DNA of 22,040 bases. Source: Actinomycetota bacterium. Lineage in GTDB: Bacteria > Actinomycetota > Acidimicrobiia > Acidimicrobiales > Ilumatobacteraceae. Numbering within the stretch: position 1 is the stretch's first letter; each line of letters starts with the position of its first letter. Below, one piece after another: positions 14,576-22,040 of the stretch. The stretch covers positions 1 through 22,040 of the forward strand of contig RFNE01000148.1 of NCBI GenBank assembly GCA_009927375.1, written 5' to 3'. Below the pieces are notes generated by a model. That model was not told the origin of the DNA and searched no databases. It was given only the letters and a program-made list of their open reading frames with translations. The translations under genes and the position numbers were made by a program.

Positions 14576-14742
14576 GTATTCGGTTCCTCCCCAACCTTGG
14601 TGAGACGCCCTACGCGACTTACACCAAGGAAATTACAACGGCGTTATTCTGCCAAATCCGCGCCAGAAATGCAAATAACCGAACTTCAGTGCACTGACCC
14701 CTCGTTCAAGACCAAAGTCACACCCCTAGGCTGAGGGCAGTT
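14576..14742. other. Divergent intergenic region between whiB and the cyclase gene
   Basis: At 167 bp this is the longest non-coding stretch in the window. It holds a purine-rich SD-like run for whiB (minus strand, next to its start), a possible TAATTT hexamer for whiB near 14630, and the TAGGCT box of the cyclase. It is more AT-rich than the genes around it. No RNA gene was recognised. Confidence 0.5.
14727..14732 (+). promoter_or_regulatory. -10 box of the nucleotide cyclase gene
   Basis: TAGGCT, 10 bases, then ATG 14743. The spacing is a little longer than for the other leaderless starts. Confidence 0.45.
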
Positions 14743-15293
14743 ATGAGATTCCGAAGGACATTCATCTTCGTTGACCTCTCGGGCTTCACCACCTTCACCG
14801 AACAACACGGCGATGGCACTGCAGCGCAGCTGTTGAGCAAATTCCGTGCGGTCGCGCGCGCAGTTGGATCCCACCAAGGAGTGCGAATCGACAAGTACCT
14901 CGGTGACGGATTGATGGCGGTTGCAGTCGAAGCGCACGACGGCATCACCTTCGCGATGGAACTCCAGCGCCACGCAGCAGTCGCCTGCGCACCACTCTCC
15001 TTGAGGATCGGCATCGCCACCGGCGACACGATGCTGTTTGAAGGCCAGGACTACATCGGTTGGGCGCCAAACATGGCCGCCAGGCTTTGCGACGCCGCGA
15101 CCGGGTGGGCGCACTCATGCCAGCAGACCAGGCGGTGAACCTCCCCGTCGGACTCACCGCGCTCAACCATCCAGCGGTTGAGCTGCCTGGTTTCAACGGT
15201 CTGGTCCAAGTCGTCGCGCTCGCCGGCGAACCGCTCATCGACGGTCGCTACGACATCAACGAGGTGTTGCTCGGCGCTCCGTTCGTTAGCTGA
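14743..15293 (+). pseudogene. Class III adenylate/guanylate cyclase domain protein, frameshifted near 15103-15109
   Basis: Restoring one base gives a 183-residue, nearly single-domain cytosolic cyclase. All catalytic positions are visible before the break: metal Asp11 (FVDLSGFT) and Asp55 (YLGDG), Lys51 and Asp103 as adenine-selecting residues, and the transition-state pair Asn110 and Arg114 (PNMAARL). That set predicts cAMP production. At ATGW the frame goes wrong and stops at 15138. The other frame continues sensibly with GALMPADQAVNLPVGL and a C-terminal ELPGFNGLVQVVALAG strand typical of the family end. Adding one G to either GGG run (15103-15105 or 15107-15109) repairs it. A real pseudogene or a sequence error are the alternatives. 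There is no membrane or sensor domain. Confidence 0.85.
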
Positions 15294-15320
15294 GCGGTCA
15301 ACCTCCCCGAACCGCTCCCT

Positions 15321-15326
15321 TAACCT
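15321..15326 (+). promoter_or_regulatory. -10 box of the SDR gene
   Basis: TAACCT, 6 bases (GACCAC), then ATG 15333. A leaderless-type start. Confidence 0.5.
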
Positions 15327-15332
15327 GACCAC

Positions 15333-16219
15333 ATGGCGTCATCTTCACAAAAGGTTGCAGTCGTTACCGGAGCAAACTCCGGGATCGGGCGCGCAACTGC
15401 TCTTCATCTCGCATCCTGCAACTATCGCGTGTTCGGCACGGTGCGTTCGCTCGACAAGGCCACCAAGCTCCTCACTGCCGCAACAGACCGCGGCCTCACC
15501 GTCGAGGTGATCGAAATGGACGTCGCCTCATCGGAATCCGTAGCACAAGGATTTGCTGACATCGCCCGGTCCACCGACCACATCGACGTGCTCGTGAACA
15601 ACGCGGGAATTGGTGGCAATGGCGTCGTTGAGGAGTCATCCATTGAGATGTTCGAGGCGTCATTCAACGTCAACGTCTCGGGTGCAATCCGCTGCATCCA
15701 ACAGGTGCTCCCCGGCATGCGCAAAGCGGGCGCCGGCACGATCATCAACGTGACGAGCGTCGTCGGGCGCTTGGCAGCGATCGCCCAAGCTCCGTACGTG
15801 GCATCCAAGTGGGCACTGGAGGGTGTGAGCGAAGAACTCGCGCACGAACTTGCGCCATTCGGGATCCGCGTCGCAATCATCGAACCTGGTGTGACCAAGT
15901 CGTCGATCTTTGCCAAGAACATCGATGCCCCGAATGCGACCGGGCGTACGACACCCACTATCGACGAATGTTCCAGTTCTACGCAGCAGGCATCGCCAAC
16001 GCATCGCCCGCCGACGAAGTCGCCCACGTCATCGAACACGCGATCTCGACCGACGAGCCCAAACTTCGGTATCCCTGTTCATGGGGTGGCCACGGCATCA
16101 TTGAGGGGCGGACACAGATGAGCGATGAGGACTGGGTTGAACTCGGTGCCCTCCCCGACGATGAGGCCTACTTTGACCGCTTCCAGTCGGCATTCGGGAT
16201 CGATCTCCGCAAAAGTTGA
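15333..16219 (+). pseudogene. Short-chain dehydrogenase/reductase, frameshifted near 15942-15944
   Basis: A classical SDR of about 295 residues once one base is restored. The N-terminal Rossmann fold has the NAD(P) motif TGANSGIG (12-19), a DV pair at 63-64, NNAG (89-92), and the catalytic Ser142, Tyr155 and Lys159 (YVASK). After EPGVTKSSIFAKNIDAPNATG the frame becomes low-complexity Ser/Thr/Pro. The other frame continues with YDTHYRRMFQFYAAGIANASPADEVA and a C-terminal domain ending in a stop at 16217-16219. Adding a G to the GGG at 15942-15944 joins them as NATGAYDTHY. The cofactor-binding and active-site part is intact upstream of the break. Substrate unknown. The stop codon lies inside the -35 box of the peroxiredoxin gene. 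Confidence 0.87.
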
Positions 16220-16246
16220 CAAGTTTGGTCGGGTTTCCGATACGCT
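16216..16246 (+). promoter_or_regulatory. Sigma70-type promoter of the peroxiredoxin gene
   Basis: TTGACA at 16216-16221 and TACGCT at 16241-16246, 19 bases apart, give the clearest two-box promoter in the window. The TTGACA contains the TGA stop of the SDR gene. A leader of roughly 30 bases follows. Confidence 0.6.
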
Positions 16247-16273
16247 GACGGCTCCCATCAATCCCCACCTCTC

Positions 16274-16279
16274 AAGGAG
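16274..16279 (+). promoter_or_regulatory. Strong Shine-Dalgarno of the peroxiredoxin gene
   Basis: AAGGAG, 5 bases before ATG 16285. It is exceptional here, where most genes have no ribosome binding site, and fits a highly expressed stress protein. Confidence 0.8.
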
Positions 16280-16284
16280 TCATC

Positions 16285-16917
16285 ATGCCCGTACGTCTCG
16301 GAGACACCGCACCAGATTTCACCGCCGACACCACCCAAGGAACGATCTCGTTCCACGAGTGGCTCGGCAACTCCTGGGGAGTCCTCTTCAGCCACCCGAA
16401 GGACTTCACCCCGGTGTGCACGACCGAGCTCGGTTACGTTGCACGAATCAAGCCTGAGTTCGACAAGCGCAACGTCAAGGTGATCGGCCTCTCGGTCGAC
16501 AGCGTCGAGTCCCACCACAAGTGGGAAGGCGACATCGGCGAGACGCAGGGCACGCCCGTCAACTTCCCGATGATCGGCGACTCCGACCGCAAGGTGAGCG
16601 ACCTCTACGACATGATCCATCCGAACGCGAACGACACCCTGACCGTGCGCAGCGTGTTCGTCATCGGTCCGGACAAGAAGGTCAAGCTCTCGATCACCTA
16701 CCCCGCATCCACCGGTCGCAACTTCGACGAGATCCTGCGTGTCATCGACTCCTTGCAGCTGACTGCGAAGTTCAAGGTTGCAACGCCAGCCAACTGGGAA
16801 CAGGGCGAGGACGTCATCATTGGCGCCGCCGTCACCGACGACGAAGCAAAGACGCTGTTCCCCGGCGGTTGGAAGACGGTAAAGCCATACTTGCGAGTAC
16901 TGCCGCAACCGAAGTAA
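16285..16917 (+). CDS. 1-Cys peroxiredoxin (Prx6 type)
   Basis: Reduces hydrogen peroxide and organic hydroperoxides with one peroxidatic cysteine. The 210-residue protein starts with the thioredoxin fold (LGDTAPDFTADTTQGTISFHEW) and has the active site HPKDFTPVCTTELG with Cys45, the only Cys in the protein. The C-terminal extension (NWEQGEDVIIG, FPGGWKTVKPYLR) is the dimerisation part typical of Prx6, so it needs an outside thiol reductant. Length matches the family. It has its own TTGACA/TACGCT promoter and an AAGGAG site, and looks monocistronic between the SDR and the ABC genes. Confidence 0.96.
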   Translation: MPVRLGDTAPDFTADTTQGTISFHEWLGNSWGVLFSHPKDFTPVCTTELGYVARIKPEFDKRNVKVIGLSVDSVESHHKWEGDIGETQGTPVNFPMIGDSDRKVSDLYDMIHPNANDTLTVRSVFVIGPDKKVKLSITYPASTGRNFDEILRVIDSLQLTAKFKVATPANWEQGEDVIIGAAVTDDEAKTLFPGGWKTVKPYLRVLPQPK

Positions 16918-16955
16918 CTCGTCGCTGGCTCGACACAGATGGGACGGTCGTTTCG

Positions 16956-16961
16956 TAGACT
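16956..16961 (+). promoter_or_regulatory. -10 box of the ABC exporter operon
   Basis: TAGACT, 9 bases, then ATG 16971. A TCGACA 20 bases upstream is a poor -35. Confidence 0.45.
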
Positions 16962-16970
16962 GATTGGTCT

Positions 16971-17720
16971 ATGAACACCCCCACCATGGCTCCATCCTCT
17001 GCGGCTGCGTCCGCACACGTCGTTCGCAAGATCTACGGCTCAGGCGACAGCGAAGTGCGCGCGCTCGATGGCATCTCCGTCGACTTCGAGCGCGGCAAGT
17101 TCACTGCGATCATGGGACCGAGCGGATCTGGCAAATCGACGCTCATGCACTGCATGGCCGGTCTCGACTCCCTCACCGAGGGAGAGGTGTCAATTGGCTC
17201 GACTGCGCTCGCCGGGCTGTCCGACAAGGAACTGACCATGCTGCGACGCAAGCAGGTTGGCTTCGTGTTCCAGGCCTTCAACCTCATCCCGACGTTGAGT
17301 GCCTACGAAAACATCGTGCTCCCCTTGTCACTTGACGGGTCGAAGGGTGACGCGACGTGGATCGACTCGGTTATCGACACGATCGGTCTTCGCGACCGAC
17401 TCGACCACCGACCGAGCGAACTCTCCGGCGGACAGCAGCAGCGTGTCGCCGTTGCACGCGCACTCGCGAGCAAGCCTGCGATCATCTTCGCCGACGAGCC
17501 GACCGGCAACCTCGACTCACGAACGGGTGGCGAAGTGTTGAGCTTCATGCGCAAGGCAGTGACGGAGCTCGGCCAGACGATCGTGATGGTGACCCACGAC
17601 GCGGTCGCAGCCAGCTATGCCGATCGCATCGTTTTCCTGAAGGACGGGAAGCTTGCCGGCGAGATGGTGTCACCGACGCCGGACAAGGTCCTCGACTTCT
17701 TGAAGCACCTCGGAGAGTAA
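16971..17720 (+). CDS. ABC transporter ATPase, MacB/LolD type
   Basis: 249 residues with a complete nucleotide-binding domain: Walker A GPSGSGKST (49-57), Q-loop Gln101 (FVFQAFNL), signature LSGGQQQR (151-158), Walker B IIFADEP (171-177), D-loop NLDS and H-loop His209. The spacing and the QAFNLIPTLSAYENI segment are typical of the MacB/LolD/FtsE group that energises lipoprotein, peptide or drug export by mechanotransmission. The N-terminal 12 residues are extra and poorly conserved-looking. It is followed after 3 bases by its permease, so the two form one transporter; substrate unknown. Confidence 0.95.
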   Translation: MNTPTMAPSSAAASAHVVRKIYGSGDSEVRALDGISVDFERGKFTAIMGPSGSGKSTLMHCMAGLDSLTEGEVSIGSTALAGLSDKELTMLRRKQVGFVFQAFNLIPTLSAYENIVLPLSLDGSKGDATWIDSVIDTIGLRDRLDHRPSELSGGQQQRVAVARALASKPAIIFADEPTGNLDSRTGGEVLSFMRKAVTELGQTIVMVTHDAVAASYADRIVFLKDGKLAGEMVSPTPDKVLDFLKHLGE

Positions 17721-17723
17721 GCG

Positions 17724-20257
17724 ATGCTCGGACTTTCGCTCCGCATGACGCTCGCCCGCAAGGGCCGTCTCGTGCTCACGTCGCTCGCGATCATCCTCGG
17801 TACGGGATTCCTCTCGGGCACGCTCATCTTCTCCGACACCCTGAACAAGACCTTCGACCGCTTGTTCGCCGACGTCTTCCGCGACGTCGACGCCTACGTG
17901 CGGTCGTCACAGTTCGTCGAAGTGGGCTTCGGCGGAGAGCAACGCGCACAAACGCCGATTAGTGCACTCGAGACCGTGCTTGCAGTCGATGGCGTGGAGG
18001 ACGCCACCGGCGACATCCAGGCATTCGCACGCATCATCGGCAAGGACGGCACGCCGATGGGTTCCGAGAACGGCCCACCGACCTTCGGTGGCATTGCGAC
18101 CAAGTCCCTTGCTGGACTGTGGACGATCGAGGAAGGACGATTGCCCGTCGGACCAACCGAAATGGTGATGGACAAAGCGACCGCGAAGAACGCCAAGTAT
18201 TCGATTGGCGACCGCGTTCGTGTGACCGCACAAAAGGGCAGCCGAACGTTCACCCTGGTCGGCATCGCCAACTACGGCGACGTGAGCTCCCCTGGCGGAG
18301 CGACGTTTGCGCTCTTCGACCAACCGACGGCATCAGAGTTCCTCCTCCGCGAGGGCTACGTGGATGCGTTCCTCGTGAAGGGTGACGGAACGCTCTCCGA
18401 CGAGGACCTTGCGGCGCGCATCACGAAGTCACTCGATCCGACACTGAAGTTGGAGACGCTGACCGGTGCACAAATCACCCAGGAAACCCAGGACCAAATC
18501 GGTCAGGTTCTCAGCTTCCTCACCATCTTCCTGACGGCGTTCTCCCTCATCGCCCTCGGCATCGGATGCTTCGTCATCTACAACGTCTTTTCGATCACGA
18601 TCGCGCAGCGGCTTCGTGAGAATGCACTCCTCCGCGCGATCGGTGCGAGCAAGCGCCAAGTGTCGACCAGCATGTTCGTCGAAGCGGGTGTCATCGGCGT
18701 GATTGGTTCGTTCCTCGGCTTCGCCTCGGGAATCGGACTCTCGCAAGCATTGAGTGCGCTGCTCAACGCCTTCGGCGTCGAGATCCCGACCAAGGGACTC
18801 AGCGTGAGTGTGAGCACGCTCGTGATCACCGTCCTGGTCGGCACGATCGTGACGCTCGTTTCAGCGATCTTCCCGGCCCTGCGAGCGGGTCGCGTCCCCC
18901 CGCTTGCGGCCCTGCGCGACACCGCACTCGAAGTCGTCGACCAGCGGGTCGTCGAGTCCTCATCGGCATCGTCGTGTCGGCGCTCGGAGCACTCGGCATC
19001 ACGCTGACCGCCCTCGGTCGGTCGAACAACTTCCTCGGCTTCGGCATCCTCTTCGTCTTTGCCGGTGTGATCATCGTCGGCCCTGCAATCTCGAAGCCCG
19101 TCGCACTCACCCTTGGACGACCGATCGAGCGTTGGCGAGGCGTGACGGGTGGAATGGCTCGGCAGAATGCCGCGCGCAACCCGAAGCGAACTGCACGCAC
19201 CGCCGCGCCAGTCTTGATCGGCGTCGCGCTCGTCACTGCGTTCACCGCGTTCGCTGCAAGCTTGCGCGCCGAGATTCGCGACACCATCGGATCCTCGTTC
19301 CGTGGTGACTATGCGCTCAGCGTCGACAGTCAGGGCTTCGGCGGTATTCCACTCACCGTCACCGACCAGATCGCCAAACTCCCAGAGGTCAAACAAGCCA
19401 CGGGGATCGGCTTCGTATCGGTGAAGTTCGGCGAGGATTCGCGCTTCGCCGTCGTGATCGACCCTGCAACGACGGGCGGTCTGTACGACTTCACGATGCT
19501 CGAAGGCCGCCAGGACACCCTTTCACCAACTGGAGTTCTCGTTTCCAAAACCGTCGCGACGAACAAGAACTTGTCCGTCGGATCGACGATTCCAATCACC
19601 TTGCTCGACGGTGAACTCGTGAACGCAAAGGTCGAAGGAGTCTTCGATGGCGAAGGCACGTTCGGCAACTACGTCGTGAACCAAGAGTTGTTCACTGACA
19701 CCTCGACGCCGTTGTTCAACAACTACGTGTACATCGTGAAGTCCCCGCAGGCAACGGACGAGGAGCTCGAGTCCGCAGTCTCGGCGATCACGACCGAGTT
19801 GGGTATCGGGAAGTTGCAATCGCGTGAGGCATTCATCGACGCCCAGGCCGCACAGGTGAACCAAATCCTCGGTCTCATCTACGGACTGCTCACGCTGTCG
19901 ATCTTCATCGCGGTCGTCGGCATCGTGATCACCCTGCTGCTCTCGGTATTCGAGCGCACCCGCGAGATCGGTCTCCTGCGCGCCGTCGGCATGACACGTT
20001 CGCAAGTGCGCACGACGGTGCGCTGGGAGAGCGTGATCACGTCGCTCTACGGTGCGGTCGTCGGTGTCATCCTCGGCATCGCCATGGGTGCGGTCCTCAT
20101 CGGTGTCCTTGCAGACGGCGGTCTGAGCGCGTTCCGACTTCCAATCACCGGCACGATCGTCATCCTCGTGCTGTCGTTCTTCATCGGCGTCCTTGCATCG
20201 ATCTACCCCGCGCGGCGCGCAACCAAGGTGAACGTCATGCGCGCGATCGCCTCGTAA
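17724..20257 (+). pseudogene. Large MacB/FtsX-type ABC permease, frameshifted near 18946-18948
   Basis: Restoring one base gives about 844 residues with two FtsX-like halves. The first half has a transmembrane helix near 15-35, a MacB-type periplasmic domain (about 40-255), and three helices including an ALLRAIGASKRQV coupling helix. After LRDTALEVVDQR the frame ends at 19007. The other frame carries on with RVLIGIVVSALGALGITL, more helices, a second periplasmic domain, the second coupling helix EIGLLRAVGMTRSQVR, and an end at ARRATKVNVMRAIAS. Adding one G to the GGG at 18946-18948 joins them as DQRGRRVLIG. Alternatively a GTG at 18974 might start a separate second half, but family members are single chains. 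It works with the ATPase at 16971. Confidence 0.88.
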
Positions 20258-20260
20258 CCA

Positions 20261-20656
20261 ATGGCATCAGCGCTCACCTCGGCGATGCTCGCCTTCGTTC
20301 GCGAGCGTCATCTCGCGACGCTGACCACGTTGCGCAAGGACGGATCCCCGCACGTGGTCCCGGTGGGCTTCAGTTACGACGAGTCAGCACACGTCGTTCG
20401 CGTGATCACCTTCTTCCCCTCGCAGAAGGCGATCAACGCGCAACGCGGTTGTCGCGCAGCGGTCTCCCAAGTGGATGGTGGTCGATGGATCACCCTCGAA
20501 GGCACGGCGCGACTCGTGACGATGGACTCTGATCCCGACGAAGTTCGCCGCGCGGTCGAGGGATACGCGAAGCGCTATCAGGAACCAAAGACGCGCGAGA
20601 ATCGCGTGGCGATCATCATCGATGTCGACAACGTGATGGGACGAGTCGCCGACTAG
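20261..20656 (+). CDS. PPOX-class flavin/F420-dependent oxidoreductase
   Basis: A 131-residue split-barrel protein of the pyridoxamine 5'-phosphate oxidase-like superfamily, closest in layout to actinobacterial PPOX-class F420-dependent enzymes. It has the N-terminal LAFVRERHLATLTTLRKDGSPHVVPVGF (9-36), a TFFPSQKAINAQRG cofactor-loop region, VSQVDGGRWITLEGTARLV and a C-terminal RVAIIIDVDNVMGRV. Whether it binds F420, FMN or haem cannot be told from sequence alone. ATG 20261 is 3 bases after the permease stop, so it is probably cotranscribed with the ABC genes. Its TAG lies in a CTAG shared with the convergent endonuclease VIII gene. Confidence 0.85.
   Translation: MASALTSAMLAFVRERHLATLTTLRKDGSPHVVPVGFSYDESAHVVRVITFFPSQKAINAQRGCRAAVSQVDGGRWITLEGTARLVTMDSDPDEVRRAVEGYAKRYQEPKTRENRVAIIIDVDNVMGRVAD
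20653..20656. other. Shared CTAG stop: PPOX gene and endonuclease VIII gene
   Basis: The PPOX gene stops with TAG at 20654-20656. The repaired reading frame of the endonuclease VIII gene stops with TAG read from 20655-20653. This third shared CTAG supports the repaired frame. Confidence 0.7.
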
Positions 20657-21563
20657 TAGCCGGAGACCCGACGATCTTCGTCGTCGAGGGAGAACTGCAC
20701 CGCAGCTGGATGGCTGTCACCGCGAGTGATGTCTCGCTCGATGTACAGCGGGTGAAGTTCGGACGCATCAAGGGCTCGTGCATCGTCTGGCAACCCGGGC
20801 ACCAATACAACACACGGTGTGCTTCACCATGGTGCGTGACCTTGATCGTGTCATGGCAGCGGTGACACGTCTTACCCTGTCGCCCGTACACCGCGAGCCC
20901 GCCCGGAACTTCCGGTGCCGTCACGCGATCCGCATGATGCAAATTGGCCTGCAACAACTCGGCGGCGAGCTGCACGATCTCGCGGCACTCGGCACGCTTC
21001 AACGTAGCGATCGGTGCCCAAGGCGAAATTTCGCACGACCAGAGGATCTCGCAGCGATACACGTTGCCGACCCCGCACATCACGCGCTGGTCGAGCAGCA
21101 CTTCGGCGACGGTCATGTCGGGCTCGTCGTAGTTCATCATCCGATCGACGCATTCCTCGAGGTCTGCGTCAACCCTGCACAAGTCGGGGCCGAGTCGACC
21201 AAGGATCGGGTGTCGTCGCGGATCGAAGTCGCGATACGTCTCGACGACCGGCGCGCTGAAGCACACCGCGATCCAATCTTCGACTGCGAGTACGACACGC
21301 GCGCGATGCTCAGGCTTGCGCCAACGCTCGCCCACTCGGTAGAGATGCCACGAACCCGTCATGCGCATGTGGGTGTGCAACACGACGCCGTCGTCCCAGA
21401 TGATCTCGAGGTGTTTGCCGCGACTGCGCACCTCCTCGATCGTCTGACCGACCTGTGGTCGCAATCCAACGAGGCGCGGAGCGTCGAAGTCGACCATCTT
21501 CTTGCCGAGAAGTGCGGTCCGCAAGGCGACTGCGGTTCTATAGATGGTGTCGCCTTCGGGCAT
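20653..21563 (-). pseudogene. nei: Endonuclease VIII-like DNA glycosylase (Nei), C-terminal frameshift near 20790
   Basis: Nei removes oxidised pyrimidines and nicks the DNA. After Met the mature N-terminus is PEGDTIYRT, with catalytic Pro2 and Glu3; Lys50 lies in the beta-hairpin RSRGKHLEI. The H2TH segment EVLLDQRVMCGVGNVYRCEILW (154-175) and a C-terminal zinc finger with C233, C236, C255 and C258 follow. Directly after CPGC the apparent frame gives an unconvincing tail to 20616. The other frame reads DDARALDASELHPLYIERD and ends at 20653 on a CTAG shared with the PPOX gene. One missing C at 20789-20790 explains it, giving about 303 residues. All catalytic and zinc residues precede the break, so even the altered version might be active. 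ATG 21563 has a TATTCT box 6 bases upstream. Confidence 0.88.
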
Positions 21564-21569
21564 GACTGA

Positions 21570-21575
21570 AGAATA
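21570..21575 (-). promoter_or_regulatory. -10 box of nei
   Basis: TATTCT, 6 bases (TCAGTC), then ATG 21563; leaderless type. It lies in the 53-bp gap after the NUDIX-like gene. Confidence 0.5.
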
Positions 21576-21616
21576 TTCACTCGCCCAATGTGGATGCGGG
21601 ATGGGGATCGAAAAAG

Positions 21617-22040
21617 TTACGGAAGTCGACCGACGGATGCGAGTGCGAGTCGTATCAATCGGTCGTGACCGCTCGTCATCTCCTTGCGCATCTGTTCACT
21701 CGTCGCTTGTTCGGGTGTGAACCACCCGAGATCGAGTGCTTGCTGCGTCGGATGACAGTCGCCCGACACCGGAACGACGAACGCGAGGCTGACTGCGTGG
21801 TGACGGGGGTCATGAAAACCCGTGATCGAGGGATCCGGGAAGTATTCGACGACCGTAAACGGCGCTGGTTCGAGGGGAATGCGCGGCAAGGCAAGGGAGC
21901 CAAGGTCCTTCTCGAGATGGCGCAGGAGTGCCTCGCGGATCCGCTCGCCGAGCAGCACACGACCCGACACGACGGTACGGCTGATCGAGCCATCGGGGGC
22001 TTGGCGAAGCAGCATGCCGACGTGCGTCACCTCCCCCATG
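21617..22040 (-). CDS. NUDIX-like protein (DUF4916 type), 5' end outside window
   Basis: The last 140 or so residues are present. VVSGRVLLGERIREALLRHLEKDLG resembles a NUDIX box region in a changed form: G-x5-E and the following helix are kept, but the full REUXEE core is not. It is followed by FTVVEYFPDP, HDPRHHAVSLAFVVPVSG and ALDLGWFTPEQ. These match my recollection of the actinobacterial DUF4916 family of NUDIX relatives. The ATG at 22039 is probably internal, since relatives have about 30 more N-terminal residues and the gene likely continues past the edge. Substrate unknown. It lies 53 bases upstream of nei on the same strand. Confidence 0.65.
   Translation of the reverse strand, partial: MGEVTHVGMLLRQAPDGSISRTVVSGRVLLGERIREALLRHLEKDLGSLALPRIPLEPAPFTVVEYFPDPSITGFHDPRHHAVSLAFVVPVSGDCHPTQQALDLGWFTPEQATSEQMRKEMTSGHDRLIRLALASVGRLP

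Noticed and set aside
16258..16908. 216-codon open frame on the minus strand
   Set aside because: Exactly antisense to the peroxiredoxin gene, with no domain visible.
15100..18950. Programmed -1 frameshifting in the cyclase, SDR and permease genes
   Set aside because: No X XXY YYZ slippery sequence is present at any site, and three unrelated genes in a row would need it; one missing base per site is simpler.
18578..19396. 272-codon open frame on the minus strand
   Set aside because: Antisense to the ABC permease across its frameshift; composition is typical of a shadow frame.
1..22040. CRISPR array, tRNA, IS element, prophage or defence system
   Set aside because: No regularly spaced repeats, cloverleaf-like segments, transposase or integrase motifs, or defence-type domains were seen; the content is ordinary core chromosome.

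Overview
The window reads as chromosomal DNA of a high-GC actinobacterium, most likely class Acidimicrobiia. Two WhiB-type iron-sulfur regulators, a RegX3-like response regulator, a DUF2342-type F420-associated protein, a PPOX/F420-type flavoprotein and an actinobacterial-type endonuclease VIII point there. The class assignment is inference from gene content and style. I count 26 genes, tightly packed on both strands. There is no gene-free stretch over 300 bases and no tRNA, rRNA, CRISPR array, IS element or prophage gene.

Layout. Positions 1-1570 (minus) hold a cut-off methyltransferase and a frameshifted GH1 beta-glucosidase; 1626-2486 (plus) is acyl-CoA thioesterase II. The minus operon 4210-2494 runs moaE, a small membrane protein, mreB. 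Divergent from it are a membrane-anchored degenerate serine-protease-like protein (4274-4996) and a DUF2342 protein lacking the zinc ligands (5042-6211). On the minus strand from 11315 to 6208 lie a small hypothetical gene, polyphosphate kinase, phoU, regX3 and an MFS transporter. On the plus strand follow a whiB and a Ppx/GppA phosphatase (11441-13258). So polyphosphate synthesis, polyphosphate hydrolysis and phosphate signalling sit together. Next are tatA, a glutamate formiminotransferase-like gene, a second whiB, a class III nucleotide cyclase, an SDR oxidoreductase, a 1-Cys peroxiredoxin, a MacB-type ABC exporter (ATPase plus large permease), a PPOX flavoprotein, endonuclease VIII, and the 3' part of a NUDIX-like gene.

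Two patterns run through the window. First, many genes have a TANNNT -10 box only 6-10 bases before the start codon, so leaderless transcription seems common; the motif also settles several start codons. Only the peroxiredoxin has a clear Shine-Dalgarno plus a TTGACA-type promoter. Second, at convergent gene ends the stop codons sit in small palindromes; in three places both genes terminate on one shared CTAG.

Five genes (GH1, cyclase, SDR, ABC permease, endonuclease VIII) are each interrupted by what looks like one missing base, usually at a short G or C run, with good family sequence continuing in the other frame. A sequencing or assembly artefact is the simplest reading. The most interesting regulatory signal is a PHO-box-like tandem repeat at about -41 to -62 of the phoU-regX3 promoter.
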